Under the pieces are notes generated by a model, which was not told the DNA's origin, did no database searches, and worked only from the letters and a program-made list of their open reading frames with translations. From Thauera sp. 28 (GTDB lineage: Bacteria > Pseudomonadota > Gammaproteobacteria > Burkholderiales > Rhodocyclaceae), in assembly GCF_000310145.2 (NCBI RefSeq), contig NZ_AMXA01000010.1, positions 1-64,000 on the forward strand: 64,000 bases of DNA. The letters run 5' to 3'. The position numbers and the translations under genes were made by a program. Below, piece by piece: positions 8,369 through 18,789 of the stretch. Numbering within the stretch: the stretch's first letter is position 1; every line of letters begins with the position of its first letter.

Positions 8369-9919
8369 CTACTTCGTCAGGCGTTCGTACAGCTTGACTG
8401 CCGTGTCCACGTAGCGCAGCAGGCGGTCGCCCTCGGCCAGCAGCAGGCGCGCGTGGCGGTTCCTGTTCATCCGCGAGGGGTCGGGCGCGAGCGCGGCGCT
8501 GAAACGCTCCCACTGCTGCGCGACCTCGTCGAGCTGGGCGATGAGCTCCGGCAGCCGGCGACTGCCTTGGCGCAATTCGTCGAGGTTGGCGTCGAACTCG
8601 ACGATCGATGCGCTGATCTGGTCGTCGATCTCCTCCTGCGTGTCGACCAGTTCGCGGAACAGGAACAGCTTGCCGATGCGCTGCGACAGCATGCGGTTCC
8701 TTCCCGCAACGTTCACATAGCGTGCGTCGGGCGTACCGGCGCACTGCGCAGCCACGCTGGTGAGGTGGTCCGCGACGTTGAGCACTGCTTCGCTGAGGCG
8801 GAACAGCTTCAAGCGGTCCTGGGCGGTGGCTGCAGTCGATAACAGGGCTTGGCGATAGGCCGGCCAGGTGCTCAGGACAGCCGCCAGAGGTTCCTCCAAC
8901 GCCGCTTCCAGTGGCAGTTTGCGCAGACGAGCCAAGGTGCGTTCGAACTCGCCGTCGAACTGGCGCAGGCGGATCCGGGCATCAGCGGGTGCGATCTCCC
9001 ACACCAGCCGGGCCGAGGCGATGGCCAGCTGCTGCGAAAGGAAGCGAAGGCGACCGCAGAGGTTGATCAGCGCCCCGGGCGGGAGACCGTTACGCATGTC
9101 CGTGGCCGTGCGCCGTGTCTTGCGCGCAAAGCTCAGGCGATGGCCGGCGTCACCGAGCCCGGTATCGAGCAAGGCCGCATGCTGGATGTGGAAATTGCGC
9201 TTGTCGACCACGAGCACCCCCTGGTCGATCAACTGGCGCAGGCTGCGCGAGAAGGCCTCTGGCGTGAGTCCCACCTGAGATGCGATCACCTTCTTGGTGG
9301 CATTCAGCGTGACGGTGCTTTCTCCTGCCAGCCTGCCCGGCTCGCCGGCTTGCTCGAGAAGGTAGTCGAGGATGCGCTGGGCGCCAGTGGTGCTGCGATG
9401 ATGCCCCCGGCTGTCGGTTTCCGTTGCCGACAGGCGACGCGCGAGCGCTTCGATGATCGATGCGCTCAAGGCCGGTTCGGCGCTGATCATCGGCCGCAGC
9501 ACGCGCATGTCGATCGCAACGAGAATGCAGCGGCTGCTGCTTTCGCACGAGGAGCGGTAGTGCGTTGCGCTGAAGGTCTCACCGAGGTTGAGCAACTGAG
9601 GGCCCTGGACGACTTCGATGGCCCGCCGGCCACCATCCTCGAGTGGCTGGAAGCGCACCACGCTGCCGCTGCACAACAGCCTGGCGTCGCGCACGGGCTC
9701 GCCGCTGCGATACAGGCTTGCGTGGCTGGAGAGTTCCACGAGGCGCCCTGCGCGCTCGAGTTCTTCGAGGCGTTGGGGTGACAGTCCAAAAAAGATGGCA
9801 CAGCGGGACAGGAAGTCCCGTTGTGCCCAAGTACCGCGTCGTAACCGTGTGTTCAAGTGATTCAGGCCTTTTGTCCGTTGTCCGACCGGCGGTGCCGGCA
9901 CCAGAGGCCGGTCGGACAT
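8369..9919 (-). CDS. Crp/Fnr regulator fused to two PilJ-type sensor domains
   Basis: This 516-residue one-component regulator has an unusual architecture. Residues about 35-150 form a cyclic-nucleotide-binding-type beta-roll (LVELSSHASLYRSGEPV...SGSVVRF). Residues about 175-248 form a Crp-type winged helix (IASQVGLTPEAFSRSLRQL). Two PilJ N-terminal-type helical modules follow, each with a P-box-like segment: INLCGRLRFLSQQLA (about 285-299) and VNVAGRNRMLSQRIGK (about 402-417). The P-box is the nitrate/nitrite-contact region in NarX and NarQ, and PilJ domains are related. No membrane helix or Fnr-type N-terminal cysteine cluster is present. It starts 24 nt after the nirS stop, so it is probably co-transcribed and senses a nitrogen oxide; the ligand is inferred. 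Confidence 0.85.
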   Translation of the reverse strand: MSDRPLVPAPPVGQRTKGLNHLNTRLRRGTWAQRDFLSRCAIFFGLSPQRLEELERAGRLVELSSHASLYRSGEPVRDARLLCSGSVVRFQPLEDGGRRAIEVVQGPQLLNLGETFSATHYRSSCESSSRCILVAIDMRVLRPMISAEPALSASIIEALARRLSATETDSRGHHRSTTGAQRILDYLLEQAGEPGRLAGESTVTLNATKKVIASQVGLTPEAFSRSLRQLIDQGVLVVDKRNFHIQHAALLDTGLGDAGHRLSFARKTRRTATDMRNGLPPGALINLCGRLRFLSQQLAIASARLVWEIAPADARIRLRQFDGEFERTLARLRKLPLEAALEEPLAAVLSTWPAYRQALLSTAATAQDRLKLFRLSEAVLNVADHLTSVAAQCAGTPDARYVNVAGRNRMLSQRIGKLFLFRELVDTQEEIDDQISASIVEFDANLDELRQGSRRLPELIAQLDEVAQQWERFSAALAPDPSRMNRNRHARLLLAEGDRLLRYVDTAVKLYERLTK

Positions 9920-9943
9920 CGTGCCCCCCGGGTAGCCTCGATA

Positions 9944-11820
<1,877 letters not shown>

Positions 11821-11827
11821 CGCGGCG

Positions 11828-11855
11828 ACAAAAAAGCCCCGGCAGGCCGGGGCTT
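11828..11855 (-). terminator. Rho-independent terminator after the phasin gene
   Basis: On the minus strand, AAGCCCCGG and CCGGGGCTT form a 9-bp GC-rich stem with a 4-nt loop, followed by a run of T (the A-run at 11828-11835 on the plus strand). It begins 25 nt after the phasin stop codon and insulates nirS from read-through. Confidence 0.85.
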
Positions 11856-11879
11856 GAAGCGGGGCGCTGGTACGCCTGG

Positions 11880-12320
11880 TCAGGCTGCCTTGCGGGTGCG
11901 TGACGCGGTGCTTGTGGCGGGCACGATGACCTCCAGCGGGTTGACCTTGCTCAGCTTGCCGGCCTCCTCGAACATCGACTGCATGGTTCGTTGCAGGTCT
12001 GCAAACTGGCGGGAACCCACTTCGACGACCTCGCTTTGCGTCTGCACGCAGAGCTCACTCACTTCACGCAAATAGCTGGTGAGGTGCTCGAAGCCCTTGC
12101 TCTGGGTGACGCCCTGTGTCGCGAGTGCGCTGCGCAGGTCGCCCGATTCGAGCTGTGCGCCACTGTTCGAAGCCAGCTCGCACAAGGTGCGTGCGGTGTC
12201 GAGGTTGAGTGCGAGCAGTTTCTCCGCGGCGGAGAGGGTGATCTGTGCGTAGGCCTCGAGGTGTTCGATGCTGGCTTGGGCGTTTGCCGAGAATTTCTCG
12301 ACGTTGGGTTGGTGGATCAT
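11880..12320 (-). CDS. Phasin family protein (PHA granule-associated)
   Basis: This is a small (146-residue) amphipathic helical protein of the PhaP/phasin_2 type that coats polyhydroxyalkanoate granules. The start is MIHQPNVEKFSANAQASIEH at 12320, with GGAGG 5 nt upstream. The open frame continues far upstream, but that part runs antisense-like through the response-regulator gene and is not coding. The body is alanine- and leucine-rich (LEAYAQITLSAAEKLLALNL, LREVSELCVQTQSEVVEVGS) and the C-terminus ends in RTRKAA, a basic tail common in phasins. It is a single gene ended by a strong terminator. Confidence 0.85.
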   Translation of the reverse strand: MIHQPNVEKFSANAQASIEHLEAYAQITLSAAEKLLALNLDTARTLCELASNSGAQLESGDLRSALATQGVTQSKGFEHLTSYLREVSELCVQTQSEVVEVGSRQFADLQRTMQSMFEEAGKLSKVNPLEVIVPATSTASRTRKAA

Positions 12321-12462
12321 GAAGGCCTCCGGACGGTCGTTGCAGGAAAGTGCTTGTTCTGGCGATGCTATATGAATGCGCGTTGCGCACCCATACCCGC
12401 TTCGCGCTGTTCTGCATACCGTGAACCCGGTAGCCATCGGCCAGGGACGGACGCCGGCAAGG

Positions 12463-13131
12463 TCAGGGCAGGCGAGAGAGCTCGCCTGCGGTGCTTGGGC
12501 TGATGCCGTTGGTGATCGCGTAACGTGTGAGTTCGGCGACATTGTGCAGGTCGAGCTTGCGCATGATGTTGCGCCTGTGCACCTCGACGGTGGACGGGGC
12601 GACATGCAGGCGTTCGGCAATGCGCGGTGAGGTGTAGCCCTCGGCAATGAGCTGGAGCACCTGGCGTTCGCGCGCGGTGAGGCGGGGCAGCGCGGTCTCG
12701 AGGCTGTCGCGGTCTCGCAGGGCGCCTGCAACTGCCCCAGCCACATCGGGGCAGATGTAGCTACGGCCCTGCTGCACCGTGCGGATCGCACGCAGCAACT
12801 CGTCGCCAGCCTCTGACTTGGTGATGTAGCCGCTGGCGCCGGCGTTGAGCAGGTCCATGACGAACTGGCGGTCGGCGAAGGCCGAGAGGCCGATGACACG
12901 AACGCCAGGGTGGCTGGCACACAGCCTGCGGGTTGCCTCGATGCCGTTCATGCCCGGCATGGCGACGTCCATGCATACGAGATCCACCTCTTGGCGGGCG
13001 ACGACAGCGAGGACTTCGTCGCCACTCGCCGCTTCGGCGACGACCTCCAGGCCGTTGTCACGGGCAAGCAGGGCACGCAGGGCGTGGCGGAACATCTGGT
13101 GGTCATCGGCAAGCACGATACGAAGCTTCAT
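12463..13131 (-). CDS. NarL/LuxR-family response regulator
   Basis: This 222-residue protein has an N-terminal receiver domain (MKLRIVLADDHQMFRHALRA; phospho-acceptor Asp in LVCMDVAMPGMNG, about residue 54; Lys in ITKSEAG). The C-terminal LuxR helix-turn-helix is LTARERQVLQLIAEGYTSPR...LHVAPSTVEVHRRNIMRKL. It starts 13 nt after the sensor kinase stop, so the two form an operon and almost certainly a cognate pair. Targets are unknown; nearby nitrite genes make a NarP/NarL-like role possible. The 142-nt gap to the phasin gene shows no clear signal. Confidence 0.93.
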   Translation of the reverse strand: MKLRIVLADDHQMFRHALRALLARDNGLEVVAEAASGDEVLAVVARQEVDLVCMDVAMPGMNGIEATRRLCASHPGVRVIGLSAFADRQFVMDLLNAGASGYITKSEAGDELLRAIRTVQQGRSYICPDVAGAVAGALRDRDSLETALPRLTARERQVLQLIAEGYTSPRIAERLHVAPSTVEVHRRNIMRKLDLHNVAELTRYAITNGISPSTAGELSRLP

Positions 13132-13144
13132 GATGGTCGCTCCG

Positions 13145-14248
13145 TCAACAAGTCAGGTGCGGGATGGAAACCTGTATGGCAGTGCCTTCTCCAGGCTTGG
13201 TCATCAGAACGAACTGGCCGCCTGCCAGCTCCACGCGTTCGCGCATCGTGATCAGCCCAAGTCCGGGCGTGCTGCCCGGTTGTCCGAGCAGGGCAAGCTC
13301 GAAGCCTACGCCGTCGTCCACGATGGACAGGCGCGTGCGCGTCGGCTCGCGCTCGAGCCCGATACGAACCTGCCCGGCGCATGCGTGCTTGGCACAGTTT
13401 GTCAAAGCCTCCTTAACCAGCCTGAACAGCAGGGTCTGGGCCTCGGCGGCGAGTCCGGGCGCTTCGGCACCGGCCGTTGTCAACACCACATCGAGCCGTG
13501 TGCGTTTTCTGAACGCTTCGACATATTCCCGCAGCGCAGGTTCGAGACCTGCGTAATCGAGTGTGGCCGGACGCAGGTCGGTGCAGATCTCGCGGATGCC
13601 TGCGGTGGTGTCCGCCAGCAGTGCGTCGACGTCCTCCAGCAGCGTTCCGCACGCTGCGCGCACTTGTGTGGGCAGGCTGTCGGCGAGGTTGGCGAACAGG
13701 ATGCGCAGCGCGGCGAGGTTCGGACTGGCGCGGTCGTGGAGCGCGCTTGCAAGCTGGCGGCGTTCGCGTTCCTCGATCTCGATCATGTGGCGGGACAGTT
13801 CGGCCAGGCGGGCGAGCTGGCGGATACGCTCGGCCTCGAGGCGTTTGCGCGTGGTGATGTCCTGTACCGTGCCGTAGAGTCTCACGACGCGACCGCTTGC
13901 GTCCTTGTGCGGCTCGATGACGGTGAAGTGGTGACGCTGCTTGCCCGAGGGCAGCAGCACCTCTTGCTCCAGCGAACAACGATCGCCGGTGTCGATTGCG
14001 TGCCAGAAGAGGTCGCGGGTGCGATCGAGCGAGCTCGGTGTGTAGTAGGACAAGACCTCGTTGATGTCCGGTTCGCCCAGGTGCTGAGGGCGCTCGAGCA
14101 TGCGGAAGAGCTCGCGCGACCAGGTCATCCTTCCGCTGTCGCGGTCGAGTGTCCAGTCGCCGACCTGGGCAAGGCGTTGCGTCGTTGCCAGCCGCCATCC
14201 GGTCAGCTCGAGCGCGGCCCGCAACTCGGCGATGTTGCGGCCGCTCAT
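13145..14248 (-). CDS. Soluble PAS-domain sensor histidine kinase (NarX/HisKA_3 type)
   Basis: This 367-residue cytoplasmic kinase has no predicted membrane helix. A PAS/PAC domain covers about residues 20-140 (VGDWTLDRDSGRMTWSRELF; LYGTVQDITTRKRLEAER). The HisKA_3 dimerisation helix holds the phospho-acceptor His in ERRQLASALHDRASPNLAAL. The HATPase has N-box LTNCAKHA and G-boxes VDDGVGF and GLGLITMRERV. The start MSGRNIAELRAALELTGW at 14248 is preferred because its ATG overlaps the mnmC stop as ATGA, implying translational coupling; the longer frame from 14383 lies inside mnmC. It is partner to the downstream response regulator. The PAS ligand is unknown. Confidence 0.88.
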   Translation of the reverse strand: MSGRNIAELRAALELTGWRLATTQRLAQVGDWTLDRDSGRMTWSRELFRMLERPQHLGEPDINEVLSYYTPSSLDRTRDLFWHAIDTGDRCSLEQEVLLPSGKQRHHFTVIEPHKDASGRVVRLYGTVQDITTRKRLEAERIRQLARLAELSRHMIEIEERERRQLASALHDRASPNLAALRILFANLADSLPTQVRAACGTLLEDVDALLADTTAGIREICTDLRPATLDYAGLEPALREYVEAFRKRTRLDVVLTTAGAEAPGLAAEAQTLLFRLVKEALTNCAKHACAGQVRIGLEREPTRTRLSIVDDGVGFELALLGQPGSTPGLGLITMRERVELAGGQFVLMTKPGEGTAIQVSIPHLTC

Positions 14249-16167
14249 TCGGCCGTACGCCCCGGGCGCGGCGGACGGAGCAGGAAGCGGCCCGGATCGA
14301 GTGCCTCCCAAAGGTCGCGCTCGAGCGGCAGTGGTTCGGCGCACAGCGCACTGGCGAGGCTCTCGGCCGCCAATGTCGTCCACACCAGGCCGCGTGCGCC
14401 GTAGCCTGACAGCACATGCAGTCCCGCCTGGCGTGCCAGACCTGCGAGTTCGGCCCGTGGCGCGGCTGTCCCGTCCGCAGGGAGGGCGCCGATCATCGGT
14501 AGGCGGTCGGGGGAGGCCGGGCGGAAACCCACACGGCCGCGCAGCGCAGTTGCGTCGAGGCCATGGGTGAAGCCAGGCAGCATGGCTTCGAGCTTGCCGA
14601 GGTTGTCGGCATGGTCGCGGGCGCGAAGCGCAGGCTCGCTGTCATCGACGTCGAAGGTCGCACCCGCGCAGCGCAGTCCGTCGATCTCCGGACTTACGTA
14701 GCCGCCGCGGCACACCACGACGCGCGGCGGGCTGGCACTGGCAGCAGGCAGCAGGGACACCTGTCCGCGGGCACTGACCACCGGGAGCCGCATGCCGGTG
14801 TCCAGTTCGAGTACGCCGACGCCGGCCGCAAGGATGACCACCGGCGCCGCCGCAATCAGCCGGTGCTGGTCGTCGTAGGCGTGCCATAGCCCGCCCTGGC
14901 GCTCGAGCTGAGTCAGCTTGCGGCCGAAGTGCGTGTGCAGGCTTTGCCCGCTTGCGGCCAGGTTGGCCGCGCACAGGCTGGGCGGCTGCACCCAGCCGCT
15001 GCCAGCGAACCACCATCCGCCCGCGGCGACGGTGCAGCCGGCGATGCGTGCGGCAGCGTCCGCGTCGACGTGGCTCAGATGCGAGGCGGGCAGGCCCAGG
15101 CGTTCGACCACCGCCTGCATCTTGGCTGCTTGCGCGCCGTCGCGTGCAAGGTGGAGCACGCCGCAGGCGTCCGCCTGCACGGCGAGGCCGCGCGCGCGCA
15201 GGCGCGCGATGTGCGCCCAGCCATGCAGCGTGCCGGCGCGTGTGAGCCGGCTCATGCGGTTGTCGTCCAGGCTGGGTAGCGGGCGCAGCACGCCTGCAAG
15301 GTTGCCGGAGGCGCCGTTTGCGGGGCCTGCTGCCTGGTCGATCAGTTCGATCGTCCAGCCCCGTGCGGCGAGGCGTTCGGCCATGCTGCACCCAGCCAGC
15401 CCCGCGCCCACGATGAGCGCATGTCCGCGTGCTGGCAGTGCCTGTTCGTCCGTCTGCGAGCGCGTCTCGCTGTTGGCGAGGATGCCGCACAGCATCTGGC
15501 GCTTGCCGCCGAAGCCTGCAGCCTTGCGGACCTCGAAGCCGGCGCGGCGCAAGCCTTCGCGGACTTCGCCCGCCACCGACCACGTGGCAAGCGTGGCGCC
15601 CGGTGCGGCCAGGCGGGCAAGCAGGTGAAAGATGCGCGCTGACCAGAGCTCAGGGTTGCGTGCGGGCGAGAAACCGTCGAGATAGAAGGCGTCTGCACGG
15701 GCTAGCAGCTGGGCCAGGCCCTCGCGTGCATCGCCGAAGTAAAGCGTCAGCGTCACCTGGTCGTTGTCCAGGTGCAGGCGGTGCAGGCCCTGCGTCAGTG
15801 CGGGCCATTGCGCGCGCAAGGCGTCCGCTTGTGCGGCAAGTTGTGGCCAGCGCGCATGCACGCGGGCAAGGTCTTCGGTGCTGAAGGGGTGCAGTTCGCA
15901 GGAGACGAAGTGCAAGCGTTTGCAACGCTGCGGGTCGGCTCGCCATGCGGCCCAGGTGGCGAGAAAGTTGAGTCCGAGTCCGAAGCCGGTCTCGAGGATG
16001 ACGAAGTGTTCGCGGCCCTGCCAGCGTTCGGGCAGGGCGTTGCCGGCCAGGAACACGTGCTGCGCCTGGCCGAGCGCGCCATCGGCCGAGTGGTAGATGT
16101 CGTCGAAGGTGCTGGAGTAGGGAACGCCGTCGGCGCTGTGCTCGAGGCGGGCGGGGATGATCGGCAT
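14245..16167 (-). CDS. mnmC: Bifunctional tRNA 5-methylaminomethyl-2-thiouridine biosynthesis protein MnmC
   Basis: This two-domain cytoplasmic enzyme completes the mnm5s2U34 modification of tRNA-Lys, -Glu and -Gln. The N-terminal SAM methyltransferase domain (MnmC2/MnmD, about residues 1-235) shows SSTFDDIYHS and the SAM loop ILETGFGLGLNFLATW. The C-terminal FAD oxidoreductase domain (MnmC1, from about residue 250) begins with the dinucleotide fold ALIVGAGLAGCSMAERLAAR and ends GYGARGLVWTTLAAESLAS. At 640 residues it is normal for the fused form. It heads a run with the sensor kinase (ATGA overlap) and the response regulator, an arrangement with no obvious functional logic. Confidence 0.95.
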   Translation of the reverse strand: MPIIPARLEHSADGVPYSSTFDDIYHSADGALGQAQHVFLAGNALPERWQGREHFVILETGFGLGLNFLATWAAWRADPQRCKRLHFVSCELHPFSTEDLARVHARWPQLAAQADALRAQWPALTQGLHRLHLDNDQVTLTLYFGDAREGLAQLLARADAFYLDGFSPARNPELWSARIFHLLARLAAPGATLATWSVAGEVREGLRRAGFEVRKAAGFGGKRQMLCGILANSETRSQTDEQALPARGHALIVGAGLAGCSMAERLAARGWTIELIDQAAGPANGASGNLAGVLRPLPSLDDNRMSRLTRAGTLHGWAHIARLRARGLAVQADACGVLHLARDGAQAAKMQAVVERLGLPASHLSHVDADAAARIAGCTVAAGGWWFAGSGWVQPPSLCAANLAASGQSLHTHFGRKLTQLERQGGLWHAYDDQHRLIAAAPVVILAAGVGVLELDTGMRLPVVSARGQVSLLPAASASPPRVVVCRGGYVSPEIDGLRCAGATFDVDDSEPALRARDHADNLGKLEAMLPGFTHGLDATALRGRVGFRPASPDRLPMIGALPADGTAAPRAELAGLARQAGLHVLSGYGARGLVWTTLAAESLASALCAEPLPLERDLWEALDPGRFLLRPPRPGRTAE

Positions 16168-16274
16168 TGTGCGGCGGCGAGGTGTTCCGGCGCAGGGCCG
16201 GCGTCAAGGTGGTGTTTGAAAGCGTGTAATGGTAGCTTGCGCGCCGTTCAATTTCGATTCGCCCTGGTAACGCC

Positions 16275-17105
16275 ATGTCCGCACTCAAAGCGCTCGTCGA
16301 ATCTTCCCGATTCCAGAAATTCATCATCGCGGTGATCGTCATCAATGCGATCACACTCGGCCTGGAGACCTCGCCCACCGTGATGGCAGCGGCCGGTAGT
16401 GCGCTGGTCATGCTGGACCGTGTCGCGCTCGCCATCTTCGTGCTCGAGATCGTGCTCAAGCTGGTCGTGTATCGGCACAATTTCTTCCGCAGCGGCTGGA
16501 ACGTGTTCGATTTCCTGATCGTGGGCGTCACGCTGCTGCCGGTGGGCGAGGGCGTGTCGGTGCTGCGTGCGCTGCGCATCCTGCGCGCGCTGCGCCTGAT
16601 CTCGGTGGTGCCGTCGATGCGCAAGGTGGTCAATGCGCTGCTGCGCGCGATCCCTGGCATGAGTTCCGTGCTGACGCTGCTGCTGCTGGTGTTCTACGTG
16701 GCCGCGGTGATGGCGACCAAGCTCTTTGCAACCGACTTTCCGGAGTGGTTCGGCAGCATCGGAGCGTCCTTCTACACCCTGTTCCAGGTGATGACGCTGG
16801 AGTCATGGTCGATGGGGATCGTGCGCCCGGTGATGGAGGTGCATCCGCTTGCATGGCTGTTCTTCGTCGTCTTCATCCTGACCACCACTTTCGCGGTCCT
16901 CAACCTGTTCATTGCCATCGTTGTGGACGCGATGAATACCAGCGATCATGCCGAGCAGGAGGAGACCCGCGAACTGGTGGTAACCGAGCATGAGCTGGTG
17001 ATGGCGGAGCTGAAGGCCTTGCGCACGGAACTCGCCGAGTTGCGCGCCGAGCGCGGCGGTGCTGCTCCGGCAAGCGGCGATCAGGCGCTGGCGAGCCGCC
17101 TGTAG
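16275..17105 (+). CDS. Prokaryotic voltage-gated sodium channel (NaChBac/NavAb family)
   Basis: This 276-residue protein is a single-domain six-helix channel that would assemble as a tetramer in the inner membrane. S1-S3 cover about residues 14-80. The S4 voltage sensor has arginines at every third position (VLRALRILRALRLISVVPSM). The pore filter is FQVMTLESWSMGIVRP, whose TLESWSM matches the sodium-selective filter of NavAb. S6 follows (FVVFILTTTFAVLNLFIAIV), then an EE-rich neck and a C-terminal heptad coiled coil (ELVMAELKALRTELAELRAE). The 3' end overlaps the convergent rlmA by 25 nt. Such channels affect motility and pH or sodium responses in other bacteria. Confidence 0.95.
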   Translation: MSALKALVESSRFQKFIIAVIVINAITLGLETSPTVMAAAGSALVMLDRVALAIFVLEIVLKLVVYRHNFFRSGWNVFDFLIVGVTLLPVGEGVSVLRALRILRALRLISVVPSMRKVVNALLRAIPGMSSVLTLLLLVFYVAAVMATKLFATDFPEWFGSIGASFYTLFQVMTLESWSMGIVRPVMEVHPLAWLFFVVFILTTTFAVLNLFIAIVVDAMNTSDHAEQEETRELVVTEHELVMAELKALRTELAELRAERGGAAPASGDQALASRL

Positions 17106-17941
17106 GCGCGCAGGCGCACTTCGGCGCCAAGCGCGAGTCGCGTGAGCGCCGCTGCGCGTTCGCGCCCGGCGGGGCTGGTGCGGTAGAGGTGCGGAGTCAT
17201 TGTCAGCAAGTCGGCGATGAGTGCAGCGCCTTCGAGCTCGAAGTCGAAGGCCAGGCGGCGTTGCTCGATCAGCTCGAAGCCTGCAGGTGGCGCATCGTCG
17301 AGCATGCGCTCGGGCTTGATACTCGGGTAGATGATCTCGCGCAGCGCGAGCAGGTGGCTCGGGCCGGTGTCGAGTTGCAGCAGTATGCCGCCGGGCCTGA
17401 GAACGCGCGCGAACTCGGCATGCACCGGGAAGCCGAAAAGGCACAGCACGGCATCGAGCGTGCCCGGCAGGATCGGCAACCGGGCATTGCTGCCCACGAT
17501 CCAGCACGTGTGGGGATCCCGCCGCGCGGCGGCCAGCACTGCCCATTTCGAGATGTCGAGGCCGACGAGACTCAGGTTGTGGGCCTCGCCGACGGATTCC
17601 GCTACGCAGCGCAGGTAGTAGCCCTCGCCACAGCCCGCGTCCAGGCAGGCAAGCTCGTCGGTGTGCGCAGCGCCAAGCTCGATCAGTGCGGCGGCGACTG
17701 CATCGGCGATGGGACGGTAGTGGCCGGCCTCGAGGAATCGCCGCCGTGCAGCGACCATCTCCTTGCTGTCGCCGGGGTCCTTCGAGCGCTTGTGTTGCAC
17801 CGGCAGCAGGTTGATGTAGCCCTGGCTTGCGATGTCGAAGCTGTGGCCCGCCTCGCAACGCCAGCAAGCGCCCCCGTGCTGCAGCGGTGCGCCATCAAGT
17901 GGGCAGGCGAGCGCAGTGAAGGGCGCGCGGGCGAAGCTCAC
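17081..17941 (-). CDS. rlmA: 23S rRNA (guanine-N1)-methyltransferase, RlmA-like
   Basis: This 286-residue SAM-dependent methyltransferase resembles RlmA, which methylates G745 of 23S rRNA. The signature GYINLLPVQHKRSKDPGDSK (about residues 41-60) is nearly identical to that of E. coli, and the SAM motif is CLDAGCGEGYYL. The N-terminal zinc finger is altered: the usual CPLC is CPLD, with the remaining ligands in CWRCEAGHSFD, where an extra Cys may compensate. The start is GTG at 17941, 1 nt after the uppP stop. It overlaps the convergent sodium-channel gene by 25 nt. Confidence 0.9.
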   Translation of the reverse strand: MSFARAPFTALACPLDGAPLQHGGACWRCEAGHSFDIASQGYINLLPVQHKRSKDPGDSKEMVAARRRFLEAGHYRPIADAVAAALIELGAAHTDELACLDAGCGEGYYLRCVAESVGEAHNLSLVGLDISKWAVLAAARRDPHTCWIVGSNARLPILPGTLDAVLCLFGFPVHAEFARVLRPGGILLQLDTGPSHLLALREIIYPSIKPERMLDDAPPAGFELIEQRRLAFDFELEGAALIADLLTMTPHLYRTSPAGRERAAALTRLALGAEVRLRAYRRLASA

Positions 17942-17942
17942 A

Positions 17943-18755
17943 TCAGTGCCCCCAGAAAAGCACCAGCAGCAAGCCGCCCAGCGCGAGCCGATAGATCACG
18001 AAGGGCAACATGCCGATGCGGTCGAGCAACTTCAGAAAGACGTGGATGCACAGGTAGGCACTGATTGCCGACAGCACCACCCCCCAGGCCATTGCCGACC
18101 AGTCCACGGCATGTTCTTCCCGGACAAGGTCGAGCGCACTCAGGCCACCGGCGAGGACGATCACCGGAATCGACAGCAGGAAGGAGAAGCGCGCAGCCCC
18201 CGAGCGTGACAGTCCGAGCAGAAGCCCAGCGGTCATCGTGACCCCTGAGCGCGAGGTACCGGGGATGAGCGCCAGGGCCTGTGCGCAGCCGATGAGCAGG
18301 ATGTCGCGGCGGGAAAGCGCATGTTCGCTGCGAGGCTGGGCGACCTTGCGGCCATGCAGGTCGGCGACCCAGAGCAGCAGGCCGAAGCCGATCGTGGTCC
18401 ACGCGATGACCAGCGGTGAGCGCAGCGCCTGCTCGATGAAGCCCTTGAACAGCAGTCCGGCGAGTCCGACCGGGATGGTGCCGAGGATGACTGCCCAAGC
18501 CAGGCGGCTGTCGCCGACGCGCTGCCTGCGGACGAGCGATGCGGCCCAATCCTTCGTCATGGCGGTGATTTCGTCGCGGAAGTACCACACCACCGCAACC
18601 AGAGTGCCCAGGTGCACGGCGACGTCGAAGGCAAGACCCTGGTCGTCCCAGCCAGCGAGCCTTGGGAACAGGATCAGGTGCGCCGAACTGGAGATGGGCA
18701 GGAATTCAGTGAGGCCCTGGAGGATTGCAAGGATGACGATCTGGATGAAATCCAT
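17943..18755 (-). CDS. uppP: Undecaprenyl-diphosphatase UppP (BacA)
   Basis: This integral membrane phosphatase recycles undecaprenyl pyrophosphate to the monophosphate lipid carrier for cell-wall and polysaccharide synthesis, and confers basal bacitracin tolerance. It has 270 residues and multiple helices. Active-site motifs are LQGLTEFLPISSSAHL near the N-terminus and ALIPGTSRSGVTM near residue 165. It is followed within 1 nt by rlmA, so the two are translationally linked. Confidence 0.96.
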   Translation of the reverse strand: MDFIQIVILAILQGLTEFLPISSSAHLILFPRLAGWDDQGLAFDVAVHLGTLVAVVWYFRDEITAMTKDWAASLVRRQRVGDSRLAWAVILGTIPVGLAGLLFKGFIEQALRSPLVIAWTTIGFGLLLWVADLHGRKVAQPRSEHALSRRDILLIGCAQALALIPGTSRSGVTMTAGLLLGLSRSGAARFSFLLSIPVIVLAGGLSALDLVREEHAVDWSAMAWGVVLSAISAYLCIHVFLKLLDRIGMLPFVIYRLALGGLLLVLFWGH

Positions 18756-18789
18756 CGGGGGCCCTTACCGGTGGTGTGTACGGGAGTGC

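Noticed and set aside
8369-9919. Plain Fnr-type oxygen sensor
   Set aside because: There is no N-terminal cysteine cluster for a 4Fe-4S centre, and the C-terminal half is a separate PilJ-like module.
12321-12920. Extension of the phasin frame upstream to 12920
   Set aside because: The extension overlaps the response-regulator gene on the same strand in another frame and has Arg/Ser-rich shadow composition; a strong SD sits before the internal ATG at 12320.
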